DNA of 31,361 bases from Myxococcales bacterium (GTDB lineage Bacteria > Myxococcota > Polyangia > Polyangiales > Polyangiaceae), in assembly GCA_003151595.1 (NCBI GenBank), contig PLXW01000038.1:1-31361 (forward strand). The letters run 5' to 3'. The notes under the pieces are model-generated. The model made no database searches. It was not told the origin of the DNA and saw only the letters and a list, made by a program, of their open reading frames with translations. Positions 23,830 through 30,986 of this stretch are shown here, one piece after another (the first letter of the stretch is position 1; each line of letters opens with the position of its first letter). The translations under genes were made by a program, and so were the position numbers.

Positions 23830-24578
23830 CAGCCCCACCGCCAGGCATCGACCGCGCGCGTCGTCACGAAGAGCGGGAGCACGATCAACGTCGCGTTGAA
23901 CGCCACGTGCCGCAGGTCGACGATGCCGCTCGCGAAGTCGTTCATCTGCGCCCACACCGAGACGTACGCGCAGACGTCGTGCGCCATGGTTCCCTCGGCC
24001 GTCACGAACTCGGCGATCCCGAGGATGAAGAGGACCAGGATGACCATCGCGCTCAAGACGAGCGCCAGGAACTGACTCTTCGTCACGGCGCTGGTGAGCA
24101 AGCCGAGCGACAGGTACGAGCCGCCCACGAGCAGAACGCCGAGGTAGCTCGACGCGGCCACGTGCCAATCGAGCTCGCCGGTGCGCGAGAGGATCACGAG
24201 ATAGAGCGTGGTCGGCGCCCACATCGCGACGTACGTCGTGAGGGCCGAGGCGTACTTCGCCAGGACGACCGCGGCGCTCGAGACGGGCGCGGTCATCAGC
24301 GACTCGATGGTGCCGCTGCGGCGCTCCTCGGCGAAGAGGCGCATCGTCATCGCCGGCACGAGCAGGAAGAGGACGAGGTAGAGGAGCACGGTGTTGCCGA
24401 AGAACGCCTGCACGGGCGTTTGATCGCTGGCGACCTCACCCATGTTCGAGAAGTGATCGACGAGCAGGTAGAAGTGCATCCCTTGAACGAGCAAGAAGAC
24501 GCAGATGAGCACCCACGCCAGCGGCGTTACGAAGAACGCGAAGAGCTCGCGCTTGTAGATCGGCCAGAAGGACCTCAC
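23829..24578 (-). CDS. ABC-2 type permease (GldF-like)
   Basis: A 249-residue inner-membrane protein with about six hydrophobic helices. The N-terminal KRELFAFFVTPLAWVLICVF segment and the cytoplasmic loop ERRSGTIESLMTAPVS are characteristic of ABC-2 permeases that partner short ATPases. It starts at GTG 24578 inside a GTGA overlap with the ATPase gene and ends in a TGATG junction with the GldG-like gene, so ATPase, permease and auxiliary protein are translationally coupled and should form one complex. Substrate unknown. Confidence 0.92.
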   Translation of the reverse strand: MRSFWPIYKRELFAFFVTPLAWVLICVFLLVQGMHFYLLVDHFSNMGEVASDQTPVQAFFGNTVLLYLVLFLLVPAMTMRLFAEERRSGTIESLMTAPVSSAAVVLAKYASALTTYVAMWAPTTLYLVILSRTGELDWHVAASSYLGVLLVGGSYLSLGLLTSAVTKSQFLALVLSAMVILVLFILGIAEFVTAEGTMAHDVCAYVSVWAQMNDFASGIVDLRHVAFNATLIVLPLFVTTRAVDAWRWG

Positions 24579-25558
24579 GAGGCGCGCGCCTCTTCGGCTG
24601 CGTGAGCGCCGCGCGTGAGATCGCGGAACACGTCTTCGAGCGACCCGCCCGCGGCGCGCGCTTCGCGAACGGCGAATCCGCCGGCGATGAGGAGCGCGAC
24701 GATCGCTTCACTGGCCTTGGCGATGTCGGCGTCAGAGAGCTTCTTCGTCCACGCGCACCGGTACGTGATGACGTCCGCTTCGTCGGCGACGGCGTCGAGG
24801 CGCTTCACGCTGGCCACGCCGTCGATCTTCTTGAGGATCGCCACGACCGCGTCTTCCGCGCCGCGCACCGTCACGTCGATCGCGGGCGCGCGACGCATGC
24901 GGCGGATGTCGCGCGTGGAACCTTCGGCGACGAGCTTTCCGCGATCGATGACGACGACGCGCGTGCAGCTGGCCTCGACTTCGCTGAGGATGTGCGTCGA
25001 GAGGAGGACGGTGTGCTCGCGGCCGAGGGCCTTGATGAGATCGCGCACCTCGACGATCTGGTTTGGATCGAGCCCGGCGGTCGGCTCGTCGAGCACGAGG
25101 AGCGGCGGCCTGGCGACGAGTGCATCGGCGAGCCCGACGCGCTGGCGGTAGCCTTTGGAGAGGTTGCCGATGACGACGTTGGCGACGTCGATCACGTTGG
25201 CCTTCTCCATCGCGGCATCGACCCACGCGCGTCGATCCTTCCGCGCGACCCCTTTGAGCTCGGCGCGGAACGTGAGGTACTCGGCGACCCGCATCTCGGG
25301 ATAGAGCGGGACGGCCTCGGGCATGTAGCCGATGCAGGCGCGGGCGGCGTACGAGTCGTCTTTGACGTCGTGGCCGTCGATCGTGACCTTGCCGCTCGTC
25401 ATACCGAGGAAGCCGGCGAGGACGCGGAGCGTGGTGCTCTTACCCGCCCCGTTCGGCCCCAGGAAGCCGACGACTTCGCCGCGGGCGACGGAGAACGAAA
25501 GATCGTCGACAGCCAGCCGGGCGCCGTAACGTTTGACGAGGTGCTCCACCGAGACCAT
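24575..25558 (-). CDS. ABC transporter ATPase (GldA-like)
   Basis: A 327-residue nucleotide-binding protein. Walker A is GPNGAGKST (34-42), the Q-loop region is near YMPEAVPLYPEM, the signature is LSKGYRQRV (around 135), and Walker B is LLVLDEPTAGLDP with the H-switch further on (STHILSEVE). The C-terminal ~100 residues after the ATPase core are an extra domain found in GldA/CcmA-type exporters. It heads a four-gene minus-strand operon: ATPase, permease, GldG-like, DUF4340. ATG 25558 lies only 27 bp from the nearest start of the divergent lipoprotein gene, so their promoters must overlap coding sequence. Confidence 0.95.
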   Translation of the reverse strand: MVSVEHLVKRYGARLAVDDLSFSVARGEVVGFLGPNGAGKSTTLRVLAGFLGMTSGKVTIDGHDVKDDSYAARACIGYMPEAVPLYPEMRVAEYLTFRAELKGVARKDRRAWVDAAMEKANVIDVANVVIGNLSKGYRQRVGLADALVARPPLLVLDEPTAGLDPNQIVEVRDLIKALGREHTVLLSTHILSEVEASCTRVVVIDRGKLVAEGSTRDIRRMRRAPAIDVTVRGAEDAVVAILKKIDGVASVKRLDAVADEADVITYRCAWTKKLSDADIAKASEAIVALLIAGGFAVREARAAGGSLEDVFRDLTRGAHAAEEARAS

Positions 25559-25585
25559 CTGGGCGCGCAGTCCCTACCATTTTTC

Positions 25586-26602
25586 GTGGCGCTTTTCGGA
25601 GTCGCGCTGATTTCAGCGGGCTGTGCGAAGCAGGCGAGCGAAGCGGCGACGCGACCCGCAGTCGCAGACGCGAACCCTCACCCCCCCGCCCCCTCTCCCG
25701 TAAAGGGAGAGGGGGAGAAGACGAACGATCTCCTCCCCTCTCCCCTTGCGGGAGAGGGGCCGGGGGTGAGGGTGAGTGAGGCGAGCGCGAGCGACCCAGC
25801 GCCAGCCGCCCCACCCGACGGCATGCTCCCCGTCCCCGGCGGCATCTTCACGATGGGCGCGACCACCGGCGGCCAAGAAGACGAGCGCCCCGCGCACTCG
25901 GTCACCCTCGCCCCCTTCTTCCTCGATCGCACCGAGGTCACCAACGCCGCCTACGACGCCTGCGTCCAGGCCCGCGCCTGCCAACCCAACGCGCGCAACC
26001 TCGCCGGCCTCACCCACGCCGGAGACGACGCCCGCTTCCATCGCCCCGCGCAACCGGTGAACGGTGTCACGTGGTTCGATGCGACCGCCTACTGCGCCTG
26101 GCGAGGCGCGCGCTTGCCCACGGAGGCCGAGTTCGAACGCGCGATCCGCGACGACGACGGGCGACGCTTCCCGTGGGGGAACGATCCGCCGACGGCCGAG
26201 CGCACCGTCTTCGGACGCCTCCTCGCGAGTGGAGCGACCGACGACGTCGGCGCGCATCCGTCGGGGAAGGGCCCCTACGGTCACGACGATCTCGCGGGCA
26301 ACGTCTGGGAGTGGACGGCCGACGCGTACGACCCCTACGCCTACCGACGCGCCACCGCGCCCGCGGGAAAACCGGGCGTGTGCGACGAGATCCTCGCCAC
26401 GCAAGACGAGCTTCGCCGCGCGCACCAGGAGGGGTTCACGGGATCGAACCCGATCCCTCACGAGTGCGAACGTTCGCTCCGCGCCGGCGCGTTCAACTAC
26501 GACGCCGACGGCCTCCGCAGCACGAACCGCGTGCACCATCCGCCGAAGTTCCGGCTGTTGATGGCCGGCTTCCGCTGCGCGAAGGACGCCGGCGCGCGCT
26601 GA
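25586..26602 (+). CDS. FGE-sulfatase-fold (SUMF1-like) lipoprotein
   Basis: A 338-residue protein from GTG 25586. A hydrophobic N-terminus ends in SAGC (C13), a lipobox. The signal is short and uncharged, so GTG 25541, giving a 27-residue signal with an Arg, is a real alternative although it overlaps the divergent ATPase start. Residues ~30-63 are encoded by a palindromic repeat element. From ~78 the FGE/SUMF1 fold is clear: MLPVPGGIFTMGAT, the VTWFDATAYCAWRGARLPTEAEF block, FPWGNDPP, DLAGNVWEWTAD and a final GFRCAK. The CxxxxC copper site of true formylglycine-generating enzymes is not seen, so it is more likely a surface or binding protein of this fold. This is inference. Confidence 0.87.
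   Translation: MALFGVALISAGCAKQASEAATRPAVADANPHPPAPSPVKGEGEKTNDLLPSPLAGEGPGVRVSEASASDPAPAAPPDGMLPVPGGIFTMGATTGGQEDERPAHSVTLAPFFLDRTEVTNAAYDACVQARACQPNARNLAGLTHAGDDARFHRPAQPVNGVTWFDATAYCAWRGARLPTEAEFERAIRDDDGRRFPWGNDPPTAERTVFGRLLASGATDDVGAHPSGKGPYGHDDLAGNVWEWTADAYDPYAYRRATAPAGKPGVCDEILATQDELRRAHQEGFTGSNPIPHECERSLRAGAFNYDADGLRSTNRVHHPPKFRLLMAGFRCAKDAGAR
25675..25772. repeat. Palindromic (REP/BIME-like) element inside a coding sequence
   Basis: The outer arms, CCCTCACCCCC-n-CCCTCTCCC on the left and GGGAGAGGGGCCGGGGG-TGAGGG on the right, are complementary apart from two extra bases. Inside are two small hairpins, CTCTCCC-GTAAAG-GGAGAG and CCTCTCCCC-TTGC-GGGAGAGG. This resembles a family of palindromic repeats common between genes in many proteobacteria, where translation gives 'SPLAGEGPGV'-like peptides. 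It lies within the lipoprotein gene between signal and FGE domain and keeps the frame open. Confidence 0.8.
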
Positions 26603-26605
26603 TGC

Positions 26606-27073
26606 TCAGCTACGAACGCGCCAGTTGCCGATGAACGTCTTGCCGACGTCGTCGCACGTCGGGTCGGTCACGATGAGCTCGGGGCGACCGTTCTTGCACA
26701 TCACGATCGTGTTCTGTCGGAACACGCGGCCGAACGCGATCGCCTCGTCGCGATCCATCGCGTGCGCGATCCACGCCGGCTCGCGCCACGTCCCTTCCGG
26801 ATCCTCTTCGAACCCGACGCACCCTTCGACGCGGTAGCACCCGAGGATGAGCAGATCGCGCAGCACGTTGTGACGCGCGTCGTTCACCTTGCGCGGCAGG
26901 AGCATCGACCGCGGGTTGTACGCGGTGAGGATCGCGAACGGGCGCGTGAGCACTTCGGAGAGCGTCGACGGGTCGGTCACGACGTCGCCGTCGAGCGAGG
27001 CGCGCACCGGGCCGTTGGGCGTCGGGAGCTCGTAGACGGTGGCGAGGTACTGACGGAGGAGCGGGTTTTCCAT
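26606..27073 (-). CDS. DUF3293 domain protein
   Basis: A 155-residue soluble protein. The order of blocks fits DUF3293: FAILTAYNPRS, an N-rich turn (VNDARHNVLRDLL), a GCYRVEGCVGFEEDPEGTW stretch, EPAWIA, then AIAFGRVFRQNTIV. Three Cys beyond those blocks are not in a recognisable metal motif. ATG 27073 is the family-consistent start; the open frame upstream is not homologous. It converges with the FGE-fold lipoprotein gene (3-bp gap) and diverges from a lipoprotein gene across 105 bp. The function of the family is unknown. Confidence 0.8.
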   Translation of the reverse strand: MENPLLRQYLATVYELPTPNGPVRASLDGDVVTDPSTLSEVLTRPFAILTAYNPRSMLLPRKVNDARHNVLRDLLILGCYRVEGCVGFEEDPEGTWREPAWIAHAMDRDEAIAFGRVFRQNTIVMCKNGRPELIVTDPTCDDVGKTFIGNWRVRS

Positions 27074-27144
27074 GGTGATGCGTGCTCGGGGGAGGGGGCG
27101 TACGGCGTAGCCTTGGCCCTCCTGTCCGTCAACCCGACCAACTT

Positions 27145-27161
27145 GACCATGGAAAATGGTC
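27145..27161. promoter_or_regulatory. Small dyad GACCAT-GGAAA-ATGGTC upstream of a lipoprotein gene
   Basis: A perfect 6-bp inverted repeat with a 5-bp centre lies 17 bp before the ATG at 27179, in the divergent gap with the DUF3293 gene. It is the size of an operator half-site pair. No matching site elsewhere in the window was noticed, so its role is uncertain. Confidence 0.3.
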
Positions 27162-27178
27162 CGTGGGACGCTGTTCGC

Positions 27179-27895
27179 ATGATCGCGACGCGTCGATGGG
27201 TGGGGTTCGCAGGAAGCGTGGGCGTCGCGTGGTCCGTGATCGCCGCATGCTCGGGTGCGCCCGATCAACCACCGATCGACACGAGCGCGACGGGGAAGCC
27301 GCACATCACAATCGTGGCCGAGGCAGGCGCGGAAGCGGGAGGGACGATCTCGTCGGAATGCGTCGTCGCCGACGCCGGGTCGAATTGCAACGACCTCGCG
27401 CTCTGTGGAGCGGAGGTGCTGGAGACGGGTATCCAGGGGTCGCCGCCCGCTCCGGCCGGCGGAGCTATCACCCCCGGCCTGTACGTGCTCACGAGCTTCG
27501 TGGTCTACACCGGCGGCGACGCTGGAATCGCGGCAGCGTCTTTCCGGCAGACGATCCGAATCGGGGCAACGAGCACGTCGAACGACGCCGGCTCCACGAG
27601 CGGTGATGCTTCGGACGCCGAGGTCTCGGACGCCGCGGCCTCGGACGCCGGAACACCCCTCCCCAGCGCGTTCACCTTCGATGAGATCGATCAGGAGGGA
27701 ACCGGCGCGATCGGTCAGTCGAGCGGCACCCTCATCCCGACCTACGCGGGCGCGACCTACCTGATCGAGAAGACGTGCCCGAGCACGTCGAATCTCGGCC
27801 CGTTCAGCTACACGGCGACGCTGACCACCTTCACGCTCTTCAACGACTTGGGCGCGAGCCAGAACGTGGTGAACGTCTTCACGCGCATGCCGTGA
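27179..27895 (+). CDS. Hypothetical lipoprotein with acidic Ser/Asp/Ala linker
   Basis: A 238-residue exported protein. MIATRRWVGF starts a signal peptide with two Arg, a hydrophobic core and the lipobox VIAAC (C24). Residues ~45-120 contain two Cys-rich short strands (ECVV...NCNDLALCG). A low-complexity acidic linker follows, coded partly by three 15-bp repeats (27611-27655), then a second beta-rich block ending in FTLFNDLG..QNVVNVFTRMP. No catalytic motif is recognised. ATG 27179 gives the canonical signal; ATG 27149 in the same frame would add a polar, non-signal extension. Such Asp/Ala-linker lipoproteins are frequent in Polyangiales. Confidence 0.72.
   Translation: MIATRRWVGFAGSVGVAWSVIAACSGAPDQPPIDTSATGKPHITIVAEAGAEAGGTISSECVVADAGSNCNDLALCGAEVLETGIQGSPPAPAGGAITPGLYVLTSFVVYTGGDAGIAAASFRQTIRIGATSTSNDAGSTSGDASDAEVSDAAASDAGTPLPSAFTFDEIDQEGTGAIGQSSGTLIPTYAGATYLIEKTCPSTSNLGPFSYTATLTTFTLFNDLGASQNVVNVFTRMP
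27611..27655 (+). repeat. Three 15-bp tandem repeats in a lipoprotein linker
   Basis: TCGGACGCC recurs at 27611, 27626 and 27641 with a 15-bp period, coding S-D-A-x-x units of the acidic linker. It is in frame and could change copy number without breaking the gene. Confidence 0.7.
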
Positions 27896-28035
27896 CCGCG
27901 TCCCCCAAACGGCTGACGGCGCCCCCGCCCTCGCCCACCGCGAACGCGCGATTACATCGATCGCGAATCGCCGGTAATTCAAGCGTTCTCGTGAGACTGC
28001 GGACGTGGTCCAGCAGTTGCTCTTCCCCAGGTCAA

Positions 28036-28049
28036 CGGCCTCGAGGCCG
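28036..28049. promoter_or_regulatory. 14-bp perfect palindrome before the DUF4156 lipoprotein gene
   Basis: CGGCCTCGAGGCCG lies 17 bp upstream of the ATG at 28067, just left of the GAAGGA ribosome-binding site. It is a possible operator or short RNA stem affecting translation. The rest of 27896-28066 shows no other clear site. Confidence 0.3.
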
Positions 28050-28066
28050 CCCGAAGGAAGACCATC

Positions 28067-28435
28067 ATGCTCACGCTCAAACGCACTCTCGTACCCGCCA
28101 TCCTCGCCATCCTCGCCACCGCGTTCGCGCTCCCCGGCTGCGCCACCGAAGCGCTCAGCCCCGAAGGCGCGCACGTCGCCGTCACGCGCAACCCGCCGAC
28201 GCCCGACTGCACGCCCGCCGGATACATCGTCGGCGAAGGGGGCGGGACGTTCGGCGGCAAGTGGCTGAAGAACGATTCGCTCATCGAGTACGCGATGAAC
28301 GATCTCCGCAACAAGGCGGCGCAGCTCGGCGCGAACTACGTGCAGTCGGATCCGCCGACGCTCGGCGAAGGGCACGGCACGACGACGACGGCGACCGTCA
28401 CCGGCACCGCATACCGATGCCGCGCGTCGTTCTGA
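28067..28435 (+). CDS. DUF4156-like small lipoprotein
   Basis: A 122-residue envelope lipoprotein. The signal peptide MLTLKRTLVP-AILAILATAFALPGC has a basic n-region, a long hydrophobic core and a lipobox with C25. The mature part has the DUF4156/YjeI pattern: 'V.....V.......C...G.I.GEGGG', then a helix DLRNKAAQLGANYVQSD and a terminal beta strand ending near C119. The start is supported by GAAGGA 9 nt upstream. A two-Cys spacing suggests one disulfide. It ends 12 bp from the convergent response-regulator gene. Function unknown. Confidence 0.78.
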   Translation: MLTLKRTLVPAILAILATAFALPGCATEALSPEGAHVAVTRNPPTPDCTPAGYIVGEGGGTFGGKWLKNDSLIEYAMNDLRNKAAQLGANYVQSDPPTLGEGHGTTTTATVTGTAYRCRASF

Positions 28436-28447
28436 TCGCGGTGTGCG

Positions 28448-29170
28448 TCAGCCAGTGAACCGATACCCGATGCCGCGCACGGTCTGAAAGTGCGCGGGGG
28501 CCTGCGGGTCGATCTCGAGCTTCGCGCGGAGCTGCTGGATGAAGTTGTCGATGGTGCGCGGCGTGCCGTGATGGTTGGGGCCCCACACGCGCTGGAAGAT
28601 CTCGTCGCGCGCCATCGCGCGCCCCCGGTTGTCGATGAGGCACATGAGCACGTCGAACTCGCGCGCCGTCATCTCCACCGGCTCGCTCGCGCGGGTGACC
28701 GTGCGCGCGTTGGTGTCGATGACGACGTCGGCGAACGTGTGGAGCGTCACGGGGATCGCCGTGTCCTCACGAGGCATCGGCGCGCGACGAAGACCCGCGC
28801 GGACGCGCGCGAGGAGCTCGGCGAGGCTGAAGGGCTTGGCCACGTAGTCCTCGGCGCCGAGCTCGAGCCCCGTGACCTTGTCCATCTCGCCGGTGCGCGC
28901 GGACAGGATGATGATCGGCATCGTGCGCCCTTCGCTGCGTAGCGCCTGGAGCACCTCGAGGCCGTTCATCTTGGGGAGCATCACGTCGAGCACGATCAGG
29001 TCGGGTGACTCGTCGCGCGCCAGCTGGAGACCGAGCTCGCCGTCTTCGGCGAGGAGCACGCGGTACCCCTCGCCTTGCAGGTTGATCCGGAGACCGAGGG
29101 CGATGCTGGCGTCGTCTTCCACGACGAGCACGGTGCGCGGCGCCTGCGAGTCACGAGCGCGATTGGTCAC
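28448..29170 (-). CDS. OmpR/PhoB-family response regulator
   Basis: A 240-residue two-component regulator. The receiver domain (~12-125) has the acidic pair E18-D19-D20, the phospho-acceptor D62 in LIVLDVMLP, a conserved Ser in IILSART and Lys in AKPF. The C-terminal winged helix (~140-238) ends in RTVRGIGYRFTG, typical of OmpR/PhoB DNA-binding domains. It starts at GTG 29170 within a GTGA overlap with the histidine-kinase gene, its obvious cognate partner. Target genes cannot be inferred. Confidence 0.96.
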   Translation of the reverse strand: MTNRARDSQAPRTVLVVEDDASIALGLRINLQGEGYRVLLAEDGELGLQLARDESPDLIVLDVMLPKMNGLEVLQALRSEGRTMPIIILSARTGEMDKVTGLELGAEDYVAKPFSLAELLARVRAGLRRAPMPREDTAIPVTLHTFADVVIDTNARTVTRASEPVEMTAREFDVLMCLIDNRGRAMARDEIFQRVWGPNHHGTPRTIDNFIQQLRAKLEIDPQAPAHFQTVRGIGYRFTG

Positions 29171-30138
29171 GCTTCACTCCTTCGTACGCCGTCTCGCGGC
29201 TCCCACTTCGGGAAGACGAGACGGAACTTGCTCCCGCGCCCCACTTCGCTGTCGACCTCGATGCGCCCGCGGTGTGCGCGCATGATGTGCTTGGCGATCG
29301 CGAGCCCCAGCCCCGAGCCTTCGCGCGTGCGCGAGAGGCGATCGTCGATGCGATAGAACTTCTCGAAGATGCGGCGATGCTCTCCGCGCGCGATGCCGGC
29401 GCCGTTGTCGCTGACCTCGATGATCGCCTGGCTCCCTCTCCTGAACGCGCGGAGCGCCACGCGCGGCGGCGTTCCGCCGTATTTCTGGGCGTTGGTGAGC
29501 AAGTTGAGGAGCGTGTCGACGATGGCGTGGTGATCGACGAGCACCAGCGGGACGTCGTCGTCGCACGTGGCGGAGATCTCGACCTCGCCCGTGGCGAACG
29601 AGCGGAACTGCGCGTGCGCTTCGTCGACGATCGGCTTCACGCGCTCCTCTTTGAGGTCGTAGAGCTTGCGCCCTGCCTCCATGCGCCCCCAGTCGAGCAA
29701 GCGATCGATCCGCGCGCCGAGCCGGTCCGACTCGGAGATGAGGCGTTCGACGCACTGGCGGCGCGTGTCGTCGTCGCTCGCGCGCTCGAGCGTCTCGGCG
29801 AAGAGGCGAATCGCGGTGAGCGGCGTGCGGAGCTCGTGGCTGACCTTGGAGACGAAGTCGGCTTGCAGCTCGCTCAGGTTCGCTTCGCGACGGACGAACA
29901 CGATGGTCAGGATGACGCCGGTGACGACGAGCGCCACGAAGCTGATCGTGAGAATGCCGATGACGAGGTTGTACCGCTCGCCGACGAACATGAGCCCGAT
30001 GCCGAGCGCGAGGAGCAGCACCGTGGGGATGATGACGAGCCAGATGAGGAGCTGAACGACGCGCCGGTACCCGATGCGCGTGCGGTTCTTCGTCGCGACG
30101 CGCTCGAGGGTCCAGTTGCTGGCGCTGCGGTTGCTCAT
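29167..30138 (-). CDS. Two-component sensor histidine kinase (PhoR-like)
   Basis: A 323-residue membrane kinase. Two transmembrane helices (~28-52 and ~58-82) flank a loop of only about 6 residues, so there is no periplasmic sensor domain, and no HAMP or PAS is seen. The H-box is FVSKVSHELRTPLTAI with H101, followed by the dimerisation helices. The ATPase half has an N-box (NLLTNAQKYG), G1 (DNGAGIA) and G2 (GSGLGLAIAKHI). The signal may be sensed in the membrane or via other proteins. ATG 30138 overlaps the aroE stop (ATGA), and the stop overlaps the regulator's GTG, so all three are translationally coupled. Confidence 0.95.
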   Translation of the reverse strand: MSNRSASNWTLERVATKNRTRIGYRRVVQLLIWLVIIPTVLLLALGIGLMFVGERYNLVIGILTISFVALVVTGVILTIVFVRREANLSELQADFVSKVSHELRTPLTAIRLFAETLERASDDDTRRQCVERLISESDRLGARIDRLLDWGRMEAGRKLYDLKEERVKPIVDEAHAQFRSFATGEVEISATCDDDVPLVLVDHHAIVDTLLNLLTNAQKYGGTPPRVALRAFRRGSQAIIEVSDNGAGIARGEHRRIFEKFYRIDDRLSRTREGSGLGLAIAKHIMRAHRGRIEVDSEVGRGSKFRLVFPKWEPRDGVRRSEA

Positions 30139-30986
30139 CGCGGTACGGCGAGCGCCGCGAGCATCGCCTCGCGCGGCGCGGGGATGCCGAGCCACAGCTC
30201 GAAGGCGAGCGCGCCTTGCTCGGCGAGCATGCCGAGGCCGTTGGCGCAGCGGAGGCCGCGCGCGCTGGCGGCGCGAAGGAACGGGGTCTCGGCGGGGGCG
30301 TAGACGACGTCGAGCGCGATGGCGGCGGCGGGGAGATCGTTCCACGCGATCGCGCTGGCGATCGCATCGCCGGGATCGGCGCCGTCCATGCCGGCGCTGG
30401 TGGCCTGGATGATCGTGAGCGCCGTGGCATCGCGCGCGGAGGGGAAGAGCGGCTCGGCCTTGACCAGCGGGCGCGATTCGACCGAGAGGAGCGCGGGGTT
30501 GCGGGCGCGCACGGTGATCATGGCGACGCCGATCGCTTTGGAGAGCGCGAGGATCGCCGCGTGCGCCGCGCCACCGGTGCCGAGGACGATCGCCTCGGAC
30601 GCGGCCCACTCCGCGGTCGTGCGCGCAGGAGCGAGGCGCGCGAGCTCGGAGGCGAGCGCGGGCACGTCCGTGTTCTGCGCGACGATGCGGCCGTCCGGCG
30701 CGCGGACGAGCGTGTTGGCGGCTTCGGCGGCGACGGCGCTGGGGGCGACGACGTCGACGTGGTCGAGGATGCGGAGCTTGTGCGGGACGGTCACGTTGAA
30801 GCCGTCGTAATCGCCGTCGCGAAGCGCGCGAACGAGGCGCGGAAGGTCCGCCGCGGTGGCTTGGATCGCTTCGTACGTGTGGGGAAGCTCGAGCGCGCGG
30901 TACGCAGCCATATGCATCGCAGGGCTTCGCGAGTGCGCGACGGGATCGCCGATCACGGCGAATTTCAGCGGTCTCGTCGCGCTCAT
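30135..30986 (-). CDS. aroE: Shikimate dehydrogenase
   Basis: A 283-residue NADP-dependent enzyme reducing 3-dehydroshikimate in the aromatic amino acid pathway. The substrate-binding N-domain has GDPVAHSRSPAMHMAA with the two Ser, GFNVTVPHK with the catalytic Lys, and NTD with the catalytic Asp. The Rossmann domain has VLGTGGAAHAA. The usual 'NATSAGM' appears as QATSAGM, an N-to-Q change. ATG 30986 is chosen because it forms an ATGA overlap with the xseA stop and gives family length. It sits between xseA and the sensor-kinase gene in a fully overlapping operon. Confidence 0.94.
   Translation of the reverse strand: MSATRPLKFAVIGDPVAHSRSPAMHMAAYRALELPHTYEAIQATAADLPRLVRALRDGDYDGFNVTVPHKLRILDHVDVVAPSAVAAEAANTLVRAPDGRIVAQNTDVPALASELARLAPARTTAEWAASEAIVLGTGGAAHAAILALSKAIGVAMITVRARNPALLSVESRPLVKAEPLFPSARDATALTIIQATSAGMDGADPGDAIASAIAWNDLPAAAIALDVVYAPAETPFLRAASARGLRCANGLGMLAEQGALAFELWLGIPAPREAMLAALAVPR

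Noticed and set aside
22138..24075. Long plus-strand open frame over the GldG-like and DUF4340 genes
   Set aside because: Arg/His/Pro-rich shadow of the minus-strand operon, with no start context or homology.
20159..25558. Gliding-motility operon
   Set aside because: Gld-like genes are widespread outside gliding Bacteroidota. No other motility gene is in the window, so a gliding role was not asserted.
25541..26602. True formylglycine-generating enzyme for sulfatases
   Set aside because: The fold matches, but the copper-binding Cys pair is not seen, there is a lipoprotein signal, and no sulfatase gene is nearby.
27104..27132. TTGACG-N17-TACGCC on the minus strand as a promoter for the DUF3293 gene
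   Set aside because: The -35 is good but the -10 matches only poorly. Such pairs occur by chance, so it was not listed as a feature.
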